Shown piece by piece: positions 33,241-45,083 of a stretch of DNA of 64,000 nt. The notes below the pieces were generated by a model, which was given only the letters and a program-made list of their open reading frames with translations, ran no database searches and was not told where the DNA came from. The stretch lies in the NCBI RefSeq assembly GCF_001411555.2, contig NC_049916.1:2294001-2358000 (forward strand). The letters are read 5' to 3'. How positions within the stretch are numbered: the stretch's first letter is position 1; every line of letters starts with the position of its first letter. Position numbers and translations under genes: made by a program. Origin of the DNA: Juglans regia (lineage: Eukaryota; Streptophyta; Magnoliopsida; Fagales; Juglandaceae).

Positions 33241-34962
33241 TTAAGTATTTTTCATAGCATATTGTAGACCTGATATTACTTGTGATCTTAAGACAGGGGA
33301 ATCATTGTGTGACATGTCTTCACCTTCTAAATTTTGTTCTTCGATAGTATCCATCAAAAGCAACTCGTTGTGTACCTTGTCCAATGCAAGGGAAAGGTGG
33401 TCCGTTTTAAACCTTGAATGTGAGTCAAGTTCTACAATATCGTAAAACTGCATCATCAAATGGTTTTTTTGCATTATCGAGTCTTCTTGTGTCGAAGCAT
33501 GACCCTCGAAATTTGGTATTTCACAGATAGGTCGACTCTTAGCGTTGATAGTCCATCGCTCTAGAATATAGTGATGTAGCAAACAATCTAAATTTGATTT
33601 CTTCATGAAGACACATAGGATATGTCTACAAAGAATACCCAGAAACTCAAACATATGACATGTATATATTGTCTTTGCTTCTCTACAATCCAAAGTCACA
33701 TAATAAATACGTTTGTCATTGCCCTTAGGTGCCACTCATACATCTTACTTTCACCCTATTTTTGAACTTTTGTTGCTTTGTACCGTTAATAATTGAATAG
33801 CTCATCTTAAAAGATATTGAATGACTTCCTTGTATACATTTTGGCCGCCTTTTCTTCAATTAGCCAAAAGATGTTTTCAAAACCGGCCTAGTCAATTTCA
33901 TTCTCACATCCTTCTCTTTCTCCTTCAAATAGCGTGAATCTAAGGTTTTCTCGTATTAATGCATAAAATCACTCACCATCATGTTCGATCACACATAATT
34001 CTTGAAAAATTTATTCATGCTCTCACGCCTTTGAGGGTTGACATACCGGCACAAAATGTGGTTCGTAGGTAAGCCGGAACCCATTTCTTTTGTCGGTTAT
34101 AAAGATTTTGCAGCCAATCATTACCTACTAAACCATACTTCACTAGTATTGAAGTTCATTCCTCCTCGAACTCAGCAGATGTTACTGTATCATGGATACA
34201 ATGATGAAATTATTTTTTGAAAATCCGAAAACTTGTTATAGACATGTGCCAAATGTTCTATAAATTTTTGTAAAAATATGCCACAAGCACAACCGATGAG
34301 TTATAATGGTTGAAGGGGCACGCCCAAATATTGCTTTCTATCATGTTCTCAGTAACCATATATAGGATTCAGCTGTCTCATTGACTAACAACGCACAACC
34401 AAATATTATAGTTTGGTGATAATGATTAACTCCTGAGAACGGCACAAATGGCATCTTATAAACATTTGTGAGGAATGTCGCATCAAACGTGACAACATCT
34501 CCAAAATATTGATATGTAGACCTTGATCTTGCATTTGTCCAAAAACAGCTTTTCATACACTCATTCTCATCGACATGCATGGAGTACACAAATCTAGGTT
34601 CTTTACACTGTCATTCAAGAAAATGTGCATACAACATTTGTGCATCTCCCTCTTCAAATAGTTTTCTTCTTTTATTTCTCAACTAATTTTTGACGTCCTT
34701 TCCAATACAATCAATGTTAAAATCACTACTATAAGTGAAAATGAAATTGACTCCATCTCTATCTCATTCACTCTATCATTATCAAAGTCTCCCAAATTCA
34801 CATCATCTCCTATATCCAATTCATCTCCCGCATTCACATCGCATTGATTTTCCATGGTTTCATCTTCAATAGTTTCATTTTACACCTTGTGGACAGTTTC
34901 TAGTCGTTAGTATCTCAACATCATCATTATCCGAACTCCACCCAAAATCTTTCATCCCGACA
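33241..34962 (-). pseudogene. FAR1-related (FRS) / MULE-derived transposase-like pseudogene
   Basis: Segments of a FAR1/FRS protein, a domesticated Mutator-like transposase acting as a transcription factor, are recognisable in order. An acidic N-terminal piece lies near 34850. A MULE transposase domain piece is at 34589-34341 (ARSRSTYQYFGDVVTFDATF, MPFVPFSGVNHYHQTIIFGCALL). A region around 34050-34150 reads WLQNLYNRQKKWVPAYLRTTF with stops. The SWIM zinc-finger segment is at 33735-33241 (CHMFEFLGILCRHILCVF, HYILERWTINAKSRP). The FAR1 DNA-binding domain seems absent, and there are many stops and shifts. Confidence 0.75.
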
Positions 34963-35778
34963 TAAAACAATGTAATCACTAAAAGTTTAGTTCCTAAAAG
35001 AACCTCAATATTATCAAATTACTATTCAAACTACTATGCAAATTCACACTATTGCCTTAGGAAAAAAGTGCAGAAGGTGAACCAAAACAAGCATTACACA
35101 GCATATGCCCCAAGTATGTTGGAGGAAATTAATAGAAACAAAACAACAAAAATCACTTTCATTTCAAAAGAACTGAAACCAACACACTAACTTTGCACAA
35201 GCCCATCACTACATCAGATTACCTTAAGTTCTCTACTATTAGTACTCATATTCAGAATCCTACAAAGAGGATAACAAATATAGCAATTTGCTTAGAAAAT
35301 GAAATGCAATAAATAAATAATAAATAAATACATAACTAAGTAAAAATAGATTTTGAACATAATAGGAAAATAGTAAGAATTAGTTGAACATTAGAGAAAT
35401 TTCCAAAGAAAAAAATTGGAAAGACATAAGAAATAAACATTAGCTCACTGAAGGAACTAACCGAGTTATCTCGCATATGCTCTTGCTAAATCTAAAGATA
35501 AATAAATCTTCTTTCAACCACAACGTAACAAACTAATCAAATCATGGATTTTCATTTATTGTAACAACTAGAAACTAGAGAATAAGAAAACACAGACATT
35601 GTGAAATGCTTGGTTCGTCATTATGCGGACAGTGGGAAATCAAAGCGCCAAAAATCCTACAACAAAACACAGACCATAAGAAATTAGGAATTACAAAAAA
35701 TTAGAGATTACAATGTGAACTACTCAGGTACCTGAGGTCCTCAACAGTTGCAGGTCCTCGACAGTTTAGAGGGTTTTC

Positions 35779-35820
<42 letters not shown>

Positions 35821-37002
35821 AGCGATTTCAGGAGGCATTTTCCCGTGTGAGAGAGAAGAAAGAGAGAGAGAGAGAGAGAGAGAGTCAATCGGGAAGAAGA
35901 AGGAGAATGAGTCACATGATCCCCTGCTATGCGTCCCAGTGTCACAATTGAAAAATGTTTACGTGGCAACTCTCTATTAGTCTTCAATAAGACCACTTTA
36001 TAGGAGACACATGCCAAAAACGTTTCTCTTTTTATAATGAGTTGTGATACACTAACAACCCATCTACAATTTATCTACCTACTGCTTCTTTATAAAATTT
36101 AATTTTTTTCAAATTTTAGATACATCAAATCAAAACCAAAAAGCAAAATCAAATTTTAAAAAAATATTATTTTATTCAATAGTAATTTAAGAGTAGTAAA
36201 TTAAATGATAGTGTATCATTTCTCTTTTATAATTCTGTTTTACAAGATGTCGTTTATTTAAAATATAATTATAAAATAAAATTTTCTATTTATAAGCTAT
36301 GTGTAAACCCACCATTTGTGTGGGATCCATTACGTACACTTATAAAATAGTTAAAATACTATTTATGATATGATATGTATGTCAGCCTCTAAACCCTTCC
36401 TATCATTGGAACATGATTTTCGAGGGTAAAAATATATGGGGTTTTTTCTTGTAAAATAATTATAAAAAAAATGGTTGTAATTTATCATTTTCTTATATTA
36501 AAACTGTGAAAAAAAAAAATGTGATTTTTTTTACTTTAGCCCATGCCTATAGTTCTAGCCCCGGCCCATGTAATAGTTTGAAAATCAACATGCTTATGGT
36601 ATTCTCGGTTCTAGTAGAGAATCAACATACATATCAACCATGCATACCCGATCGATGTGTCACCATGCTAGAGGCTGGCCAACTTCTTAATTACGATCGC
36701 CGAACGATCGAGTATTTCACGTACAGTGTGAACATCAAAAACATTCTGTCAACTAATTGAAGCTATCATGTATCAATCTAATGATCCCCTTTTTAAGTAG
36801 CATATATATTTCTAGGCAATCACTCGTGGAATCGTGAGGAAATATAAATATATACGCGATCGAGCAAATATAAAATTAACGTCTTCAATTTCAAGTAGTA
36901 ATTAGAATTAGCATTTTAGGTTCTAATCGCGACGACCCTACATCACTAGAAACGAAGTAACAAAAATTCAAAGATTACTTTAAAGTGTGCATAAGTATAT
37001 AA
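34963..37002. other. Intergenic with (GA)n tracts
   Basis: AT-rich; (GA)n at 35781-35817 and about 35859-35883 produce long artificial frames. The 35.6-36.0 kb stretch could be an old promoter/leader of the FRS relic. Nothing else is recognised. Confidence 0.5.
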
Positions 37003-37720
37003 TAAGGGTATGGATCCGGATGCTAAAATTCGGGAGGTTATGATCTGCCCAAATTAATATGGATTCAATCCGAATATCTAGATTGTAACCGGATATCTAG
37101 GTTTTTCACTTTTTTTTACTATAAATCTAGATATCCGGGTTATAACCGGATTTAATATGGATTTTTAATACTTTTTTTTTTTTAAAAAAAAAAAAGACTT
37201 TAAAACTTAAAAAAATGTTTTGATATAACTTTTAAAAAAAAAAAACAAAAAAAATCTGATATCATGCTTAAATTGTCCAAATTGTTTTAAAAAAATAATC
37301 TAAACTTTTTTTAGAAGATTTTTATAAAAAATAAATAAATTAAAGAACAAAATAAATAAAAATACAAAATAGATAATATTGTTGTTACGTCACAATGCAA
37401 AACATAAATTTTTAAAGAACAAAATAAATAATAATATATCACAACTATTTAAACTAATACATAACAATGCAAAATAAATAACATTATTGAATATTTTCTG
37501 TACAATTACTTATCAAATAGCTTGTATTATCAAATTTGCAACAAAAATAGTGTTTTTTAGGAGGAGGAGGAGGAGGAGGAAAAAAAACCGGTTATGGAAA
37601 ACCGGGTTAAAAACTGAATTTTTTTTTACCTGCTTGAGTCTAATCCGCCTGGATGACTGCCTGGATTTTCGAATTCCAGACCGAACCAGAAAAAAAATCT
37701 GGCTCAGTTCTATACCCCTA
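37003..37720. mobile_element. Non-autonomous hAT-like element A, 718 bp
   Basis: Ends TAAGGGTATGGA and TCTATACCCCTA are inverted copies at 10 of 12 bases. Flanking octamers GTATATAA and ATATATAG agree at 6 of 8, the size expected of a hAT target duplication. The interior has ATCCGGAT/AACCGGAT motifs near both ends and an AT-rich core with (GGA)n at about 37561-37580. No transposase. Confidence 0.55.
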
Positions 37721-38183
37721 ATATATAGTAAGTTTCAAACTTAAATGTAGAATAAAAAATAAAAATATTTAATATCCAAATTTATCTCAATATATATTCT
37801 CTCAACAAATAAAGATATGCCTCATGCATGTGTATTATACTAATAATTAGTTGGAGCGCTAGCTGAGAAGTCATGTAGATTCCCAGCTTTCATTGTCATA
37901 ATTACAGAAATGGTACTGTATTCTATGATACGTACTGCATGCATGCTAGCTCTGTATTATTAATTACTATTTGGAAGAAACTTATTAATATATATAATAT
38001 TAATAAATGCACGTATTGCTAAAGGGTTTTGTACCTACGTACGTGTGTATTCTCTTGCTGCATATGCATACAGATTAATTAGTTAATTTACAAACCTAGC
38101 TTTAAGAAACAAAAACCAAAAAATAAAATATAAAAAGGAAATTAATTTAGTCTATTTATTTAGCTAGGAAAGATATAAAGGGA

Positions 38184-38214
<31 letters not shown>

Positions 38215-38654
38215 AGTTTATAAGTACGATCGGTCCCCATGCATCCAGCTCTTTCAATTTTGTTAATTACCTTCTTCTAGGAGGACTTTCATGCATGCTA
38301 GCGTATTTTAGCTCATTTAAATTCCTATCGTAAAATCGTAATTAATTATTAGCATGTTACTAATTAATGAAAAATTTCTTATTTTCTACGATTCATCAAA
38401 GGCCTGCTAGCTAGAAATAAATTAGTTATTTTTGTTATTAATATATATACCCAACTTAATGCTATTGATAATGATAATCATAAGCATGCATGTAATATAA
38501 AATTTATACACACACACACACGCTTGATCAGGCCGTAACGATTATTATAAATACAGGCGAAATCTAATCATTCTTTACAAGTTATAAGTTGTTCATGTTG
38601 TGGCCTTAGCTAGCTAATTGATCTTCTCGTATATAGAAAGAATTTCTGAAAAAG
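37721..38654. other. Intergenic; promoter of the small gene at 38655
   Basis: AT-rich with (TA)n at about 38187-38211 and (CA)n near 38509-38520. TATAAATA at 38546-38553, about 100 bp before the next start codon, is a plausible TATA box. Confidence 0.5.
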
Positions 38655-39281
38655 ATGAAGAAATTCTTTCTAACTGGTAATTAGAAAGTCACAAACCTTT
38701 TTATATCATATGTTTTCACTAATTGCATGGAAAACTTCAAATTATTCAAACGTTTTTTCATACCGCGTGGTCATGAATTATATATTATATGTAAGTTTTG
38801 GTCCTAATGATCTTTCTTTGATTTCTAGGAAAGAAAAGCTCCAAAAAATCTGAAAGTCGTGGACAAAGTACTACAGATCATAGTACTGTTGAAGCAGAAG
38901 GCAGATCAGTAAATAGCTCACATAACGTGAAGAAGAAAGGATCGGGACGATCGGGACGATCGGGAGCTGCCAGCTCTCAGTTTAAAAGTAAAGCTCCTGA
39001 TGAAACTCGGAAAGCATCAATGGAATCACCTCGTTATCATGAGCAAGACCCTGAAAGTACTGTGACAGAAGAAGCACCATCGGATCATATTATTGAAGAG
39101 AAGCAAACAAATTATGAACATTACAATTCTTACATTAATGCACCGTACACCATGGAGGACGATATGGGACCTACTATATTTCAGAAAGCTGTTACTGATT
39201 GGATAAATTTTCCATGGGATCGTCAGGACAATGTAGGTGGTGATCATGATCATGGCAGTAGTTCTCGTGGGTTTGGTTATA

Positions 39282-39286
<5 letters not shown>
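38655..39286 (+). CDS. Small hydrophilic protein of unknown function
   Basis: Two exons are inferred: 38655-38676 and 38829-39286, joined by a GT-AG intron that keeps the frame; 159 residues. The tiny first exon encodes MKKFFLTG. The second begins with a Lys/Ser-rich segment (KKSSKKSESRGQS) and a GSGRSGRSG stretch, followed by an acidic Glu/Asp/His-rich middle and a C-terminal segment TIFQKAVTDWINFPWDRQD, which may be the conserved part. No signal peptide or transmembrane segment is seen. A TATA box lies ~100 bp upstream, and a (TA)n run begins at the stop codon. I do not recognise a family; low complexity and a short exon 1 leave some doubt that it is a gene. Confidence 0.55.
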
Positions 39287-39318
<32 letters not shown>

Positions 39319-40480
39319 CCTCACATATATGGTTTTGAGATCTCATGAGTAATTTCATAAGTGTAGGAGAAAATAAAGCAAGTTCATATTTACAAGATTT
39401 GAATAAGATCAGCAACGTCAGTATAGTACCATATATATATAATATCCTAAATATTATGGGATTGCATGCATTGTTTACAATAATGTGAAAAGAAAAATCA
39501 GTGCACGGGATAATGCATCCGACATTTCGATTCAGTTATTTGTATAAAATTCACCTATTATGTTGACAAGGTGAGACAATTGATACACATCATATTTGAG
39601 TTATTACATCCTAATCAATGTGATATGACAGTTTTACAGATAGCACGACACAACTCGATAACTAATATCAAGATCGGAAAGTTTGATAGGTCAAATCAAA
39701 ATTAAGAATATAATCATATATTCATAGGGCTCTTCTATGGGTACCAAATGGTGTATTGAAGAAATACACAAATGGTACATTCCTTATTAAAATTACCACT
39801 AGTAGGTCTTTCATAAGCAACCCTTTTTTTTTTTTTTTATCTAACATCATTTGTTTATATGAGTTGTACTACACATAAGCCCCACACCCTGCACACCCAC
39901 TTAAAAACATGTGATTTTACTTTTTTATCCTCATATTTCATATTAAGTTGTGCTACACATAAGCCCCACACCCTGCACACCCACTTAAAAACATGTGATT
40001 TTACTTTTTTATCCTCATATTTTATATTGAATTATGTTTAGAATTTTTCTTGTTTATATATATATATATATATATATAAAGTCATGCTACTATGCCGCCT
40101 AGTACGAATTGTACTTTTCTTTTTTTTCAAATATTTTTTAATCATGTTTAAATATTTTTAAAAAATAATATATATATATATATATAAATATATTAATAGT
40201 CACTTCCTTAACCGTCAAGAAAAAAAAAAATCAAATATATAAACAGTCAAAACGAGAAAGTAAATTGAGGAGACATACTAGCATTATTCATATATAATAA
40301 TACCCTTGATCCGAAAGCAGCAACTTAGTCCTGCCACTTGTCCTTCCCGCCAAAATTAACGTCCTTTTGCTCTTGAATAGTTTGATCTATAAAGATTTTG
40401 ATCACCCTCTCCTCAGATACACTCGGAGTTACAAAGCCAAATTCCTAAAACAAAGCCTTTCATTAACGCTCCGTCGATCC
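39287..40480. other. Intergenic with microsatellites and a tandem duplication
   Basis: Contains (TA)n at 39287-39315 and 40057-40077, an 84-bp tandem duplication at 39861-40030, and near 40290-40300 the TATA-like TATATAATA that may serve the fasciclin-like gene. Confidence 0.6.
39861..40030. repeat. 84-bp direct tandem duplication
   Basis: Two copies, offset 84 bp, of a unit with CTACACATAAGCCCCACACC and ATGTGATTTTACTTTTTTAT. Copies differ at only a few positions. A diverged single relative is at about 44041-44100, suggesting the unit belongs to a dispersed repeat. Confidence 0.8.
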
Positions 40481-41683
40481 ATGGCTTCCAGCTCAGTGCT
40501 CCTCATTGTATCTCTCCTCCTCCTCCTTTCTCCCTTCTCTCTCTCCTCCCTCTTCCCCTCCGATCCCATCCTCAAAGCCTATGAAATTCTCTCCGCTTCC
40601 GGCTACGAATCAATGGCTGGAATAACTCTGGAGCTCGCCTCCCGAACCCTTGTTCCACAGTCCCCCTCTCTCACCATCTTTGCCCCCTCTGACTCTGCGT
40701 TCGTTCCCTTGGATTATCTCCCGCTGTCTCTCGTCCAGTACCACCTACTCCCCCTCGCGTTCTCTTTCCAAAGCCTCAAATCCCTCCCTAACGGAGCCAA
40801 GATCTCCACGCTGCTCTCGGGAAACCCGCTGATAGTCACCACATCAATGGAAGATTATCGACTTTCCTTAAACAACGTCACCATCCCCTGGTCTCCGATA
40901 TACGTTGACGGGTCTTTGATAATCTTTGGGATCGACAAGTTCTTCGACCCCAATTTTCAGTTTTTGGATCCCTTCCCGAGCCATAGCCCCAATCTTGAGT
41001 GCCTCGCGTCAACCCCGAACGATGCAGTGGTTTCTCTTTCGGGCGCCTATTCGTTCCATGAAGCTTGTGCGACGCTGAGATCCAAAGGATGCTCTGTTAT
41101 GGCTTCGTTTCTTGACATGCAGTTTCTTGAGCTTCAAGAACGGACCGTGTTGACGGTCTTCGCTCCAGTTGATGGAGTGATAAAGAATCGTTTTAGCGGT
41201 TTCATAGACTTTTCGTCGTCGATTTTTCGTCGACACGTTGTCCCGTGCAGGCTTTTGTGGGGTGATCTAGTGAACATGGAGGATGGTATGGTGCTACGGA
41301 CTTATTTGGATGGTTTTACGATCAATGTCACCGGGTCCCATGACTTACTGGTGCTCAACAATGTTCCGGTTATCTATCCTGACATGTATGTCTGCGATTG
41401 GCTGGTTGTTCATGGCATTCGTGACATTCTTGAGGCGCCGAAGCAGAAGGAGGAAGCGCTAGGACCTCCAGCTGAGGTTCCAAAGCAAACAGAGAAAGAG
41501 CCGGAATCGTCACCGGAGATGCCAAATCAGACAGAGCAACTTGCGGATTATTCATATCAAGTAGTAGCAGATTATTCATTTCAGGTGCCAGAGAAAACAG
41601 CACAACTAAATTCTTCATCTGAAGAAGGTAACAGTGCCGAGAAGAATGCCATAGGACATTACCACTTTTCTACTTTTCCTTAG
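40481..41683 (+). CDS. Fasciclin-like arabinogalactan protein (FLA19/20/21 type)
   Basis: Single-exon gene, 400 residues. The Met at 40481 is chosen because it starts a clear signal peptide (MASSSVLLIVSLLLLL...); an upstream in-frame ATG at 40367 would bury it. Two FAS1 domains follow: about residues 27-175 (H1-like LTIFAPSDSAF, DGSLIIFGIDKFF) and about 200-340 (LTVFAPVDGVI, FRRHVVPCRLLW, YVCDWLVVHGI). The C-terminal ~60 residues are Pro/Glu/Gln-rich with imperfect repeats (EAPKQKEE, EVPKQTEKE) and show no GPI-anchor tail. These proteins act in the cell wall/apoplast in adhesion. It is convergent with the PPR gene, the stop codons being 425 bp apart. No defects seen. Confidence 0.9.
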   Translation: MASSSVLLIVSLLLLLSPFSLSSLFPSDPILKAYEILSASGYESMAGITLELASRTLVPQSPSLTIFAPSDSAFVPLDYLPLSLVQYHLLPLAFSFQSLKSLPNGAKISTLLSGNPLIVTTSMEDYRLSLNNVTIPWSPIYVDGSLIIFGIDKFFDPNFQFLDPFPSHSPNLECLASTPNDAVVSLSGAYSFHEACATLRSKGCSVMASFLDMQFLELQERTVLTVFAPVDGVIKNRFSGFIDFSSSIFRRHVVPCRLLWGDLVNMEDGMVLRTYLDGFTINVTGSHDLLVLNNVPVIYPDMYVCDWLVVHGIRDILEAPKQKEEALGPPAEVPKQTEKEPESSPEMPNQTEQLADYSYQVVADYSFQVPEKTAQLNSSSEEGNSAEKNAIGHYHFSTFP

Positions 41684-42108
41684 GACACTTTGCGTTTGTT
41701 TTGTACAGATTGGTATAGTGACCATAGCCATAGTTCGTCTGGTTCAACGTCTCAGTCTAGGTACATGCATTAACATAACACTAACTCTGTTTTTTGCTGT
41801 ATTGAGGGGGCGGTGTTTGAGATGTTTGGTTTCCCGGACTTGACCTCTTTTCTGTACGTCACATGTAAATCGACGGGTCCTGATTAGAAAGCATGAAAAC
41901 ATGCTTTTTAAGCTCGTTGCAATTCTTGGCCTTGAATATCTTCTAATTCTGATTCATGTTTTCAATATCCAACTGGAAACGAAAGAAATAATGAAAGCCC
42001 TAAAACATTTGTTTGAATTGAAACAAAAACAGATTACATAGCCTCCAGATATTAGGGTCATATTCATATACACGAAAAGCAACTCGATTATCGAATAAGA
42101 GGCTTAGG
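41684..42108. other. Convergent 3' region between FLA and PPR genes
   Basis: Shared 3' flank of two genes transcribed toward each other; both 3' UTRs must lie within 425 bp and could overlap. No further feature. Confidence 0.6.
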
Positions 42109-43836
42109 TTATTTGCCCAATCCAACTAATGCAGTTTTCCGTAGTTTATCAATCTTCTGATCCAGAATAAGAACAATATCCTTCTTTCCTCCATCAAGAA
42201 GAGCTTGTTTCAGATTACCAAACATCTGTGCAGGAGGTCGAATGCCCATGTCTAACATCTCATGAAAGTATTTGCAAGCATCATCCAACTTGTTCTCATG
42301 GCACAAGCCGTTGATCAATGTAGAGAACATATGCATTCCAGGAAGGACACCCTTGGCCTTCATCTGAGCCCAAACCCTTACTGCCATATCCACTCGTTCC
42401 TCGTTACAAAACATCCTAACAATGATCTCATATGTACTCACAGTTGGTTCACAGCCTGGCTCGCTACTCATTCTTTGGAAAACGGAGTAAGCTTCTTTGT
42501 TTCTCCTAGCCTTTATCAAGTGATGTAGAATTATATCATAAGTTCGAGAATTTGGACCAACTCCACTTTTTCTCATCTCATCGACCACCCTATACACATC
42601 ATACATTCGCATCGACCAGCCATAAGCACCCACAAGAGCATTGTAGGTGGGTGCTTCCGGTGCAAAACCACAAGCCTTGGATTGTTCAAAAAACTCTAGG
42701 GCTTCATTCAACCTCCTCTCAGAACCCAACCCATTAATCAAAGTACAAAATATATGAGGACTCGGCTTGCAATTCTTTGCTTCCATTTCATGAAACAACT
42801 CAATTGCTTCGTCATACTTCCTAGCCTTACAATGGGCATTGATAATTATACCATAAGTCACGACATCCGGCTCAAACCCTTCCTCCCTCATCTCCCTATA
42901 AACCTCATTCAAGCTCAACAAATTCTGTTCTTGACCCCATCCCTCCAACAATATAGTGTATGTCTTAATATCCGGCACGAACTTTCTCTTCTTCGTTTTA
43001 TCAAACAGCTCTTGGGCTTTTTGTACATGTCTTGACTTGCTTAGAGTATCGATCAATCTATTATAGTCCGACACTTCCAACTTCAATCCAAACTTCTCCA
43101 TCTTCTGAAACCCCTCTATGGCTTCCTTAGCCTTCCTCGCTCTTGCATATCTCCGTGCAATCAATGCGAATGTATCTTTACTCAATAACCCTTTACGTTT
43201 CATGTCACTCACCAAATCCCATATCAACTTGAACTGTTTGATCTTGCCCAGAGCCTCAATCAAAGCATTGTAGCTCTCTGTACTGTACTTAAACCCCTTT
43301 TGCTTCTCGGCCCAGCGGAAGAAAGACAGTGCAAGAGCACCCGCATTGCTCAGCTTCTTTAAAACTTCCACAACCAGCAGCGGCGATACTTGAGCCGTAA
43401 TAGAACCGAGGGAGGCCTCGATAGAAGAACCAGAGCTTTTCGATAGCATTCTACAAATGCTTTCTGCTTCTTCAGGGACTCTATCGCGTACAACAACATC
43501 TACATTACTGTCAATGGCTTTAACAGACACTGGGTTCATGCCCGCACCATCGTAGAATGGTCTGTAAAAGCCCAACCGATGTTCAGGTAACGACCCACGT
43601 GGGATTTGAATGCGGGGCGTTGAATGTCTAACCCAAAGTTGGTTTTCGATTGCGATGAGAGAAGTACTAGCAAGTGATGTAATCGGAAATGTTTGAGTTT
43701 TTGATGCACGGGGAACATTAGGGATCAGATGAAGTAAGGGATTGGTGAATCTTCTGGACGCCCTTGGTATGAAATTGAGGAACCCAGAGCGAGAGAGACC
43801 CATTTGAGAAACAACGAGATTTTGAGTAAACCCCAA
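42109..43836 (-). CDS. P-class pentatricopeptide repeat protein, At1g71060-like, probably mitochondrial
   Basis: Intronless, 575 residues. The first ~100 residues are rich in Arg/Ser with few acidic residues, as in a mitochondrial targeting sequence. Residues ~110-180 carry a conserved pre-repeat segment (AESICRMLSKSS, PLLVVEVLKKLSNAGALALSFF). From ~185 to ~555 there are about ten 35-residue PPR motifs, e.g. YNALIEALGKIKQFKLIWDL, VTYGIIINAHCKARKYDEAI, HIFCTLINGLGSERRLNEAL. No E or DYW domain follows, so it is a P-class protein, a type that binds organellar RNA for processing, stabilisation or translation. Similarity to Arabidopsis At1g71060 is from memory. The gene lies between FLA and the GT14 gene. 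No disruption seen. Confidence 0.92.
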   Translation of the reverse strand: MGFTQNLVVSQMGLSRSGFLNFIPRASRRFTNPLLHLIPNVPRASKTQTFPITSLASTSLIAIENQLWVRHSTPRIQIPRGSLPEHRLGFYRPFYDGAGMNPVSVKAIDSNVDVVVRDRVPEEAESICRMLSKSSGSSIEASLGSITAQVSPLLVVEVLKKLSNAGALALSFFRWAEKQKGFKYSTESYNALIEALGKIKQFKLIWDLVSDMKRKGLLSKDTFALIARRYARARKAKEAIEGFQKMEKFGLKLEVSDYNRLIDTLSKSRHVQKAQELFDKTKKRKFVPDIKTYTILLEGWGQEQNLLSLNEVYREMREEGFEPDVVTYGIIINAHCKARKYDEAIELFHEMEAKNCKPSPHIFCTLINGLGSERRLNEALEFFEQSKACGFAPEAPTYNALVGAYGWSMRMYDVYRVVDEMRKSGVGPNSRTYDIILHHLIKARRNKEAYSVFQRMSSEPGCEPTVSTYEIIVRMFCNEERVDMAVRVWAQMKAKGVLPGMHMFSTLINGLCHENKLDDACKYFHEMLDMGIRPPAQMFGNLKQALLDGGKKDIVLILDQKIDKLRKTALVGLGK

Positions 43837-45083
43837 CTAGGAGGCGAGGAGATACTGTTGAAAGTTCTCTTCGAGTAAAACTCAAAAATTGTGTATGGAA
43901 GGCAGCGTAGGTCTTCCGAACGTAGCGGTTTGAAAAATGATATTTGCACAATTTTTACGGAATTATTACACACTCTGACAAACATTATTATACAATAATA
44001 CAAAATTAATTCTTATTAAAAATAAAAAATTCTGAACATAAACCCTACAATACTACTTAAAAATATATAATTTTATTCTTTTATCTTCCTACTTCATATG
44101 ATATGAAGGTATGCAGAGTGTGAAGATTTTGTATGGCGACTTGTTAAAAATAGTCAAACGTTTATGGCCTCCTACCCATAAAAGGGATACCCAAAGTTTG
44201 TACTTCTCTATACCTGAACTGAGTAAAAGTGTAATTTCTTTCATGGCTGATTTTAAAAATGAGCCCTTTCCAACTTCCAAGTCGATCTAGAAAATGTTGT
44301 AAAGAGACCACACTGAGGCTCCTCCGATCTTCAAAACGTAAGGGAGTTCATGTTAATACCAATTAGTTTCATATTAACCTAACTTCATACGTATCCACCG
44401 TCATCATGCACTTCAAAGATATTCTCATTTCTCGGAGAGGTTCCTCTTAGAATTTCTTCTGTATCAGATCTGTACGGACCCCCCCAATTTTAGTCATTTA
44501 GGCATTGAACACCTTCTGATGATTTCAAGCATAAAGCAAAATTCTGAGAACATCTGGTCCACCGAACTTTATTGCTTTTAGTTGCTTCCTCGATCCTGAC
44601 AAAAATGGAAGCTTTAAGTATATATAGTTTATAGGAGTGTAAGATGCCATCTAATGAAATAGCTGCTTCTTCTTCTGCTAATGAAGGTGGCCGCTGAGAG
44701 AGAGAGAGAGAGAGAGAGAGAACCATGGAAGCAATGAACTTTCCTATCAGCATTCAAAAGCGTGCCTATTACAATATGATAATAGGTAGAACATACAACC
44801 GTAATTAGCAGCACAAAGTGGGATATCCACTTATTGCTTGAAAGACTAGGTAGCTCTATAATAAATTCTAGCCCCCCTCCCTCCAAAGTGAATTCACTTG
44901 CTAGCCTTCAACTATACCCGGTAATAAACACTAGTGATGCCTGTGCCCAGAACTCCCAACAAATTAGGCCGTGTCTAAAGAATCAATCTCAACTGATGCC
45001 AGTCTTTCTAACCGGTCACAAATTCAGATGCGAATGAATTGCACCTCATATCAAAATATCTGATCCATTTAACACGAGCAGAT
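43837..45083. other. Intergenic between PPR and GT14 genes
   Basis: Contains the PPR 5' flank, a diverged copy of the 39.9-kb repeat unit near 44041-44100, and a (GA)n tract at 44697-44721. No gene recognised. Confidence 0.55.

Noticed and set aside
35748..36017. RERERE/SLSLSL frames
   Set aside because: Read-through of (GA)n repeats on both strands.
39859..40041. 60-residue frame with an internal repeat
   Set aside because: It is the 84-bp tandem duplication translated; the duplication, not a protein, is the real feature.
40367..40480. Upstream ATG of the fasciclin-like gene
   Set aside because: Using it would put 38 charged residues before the signal peptide, which is atypical for a secreted FLA.
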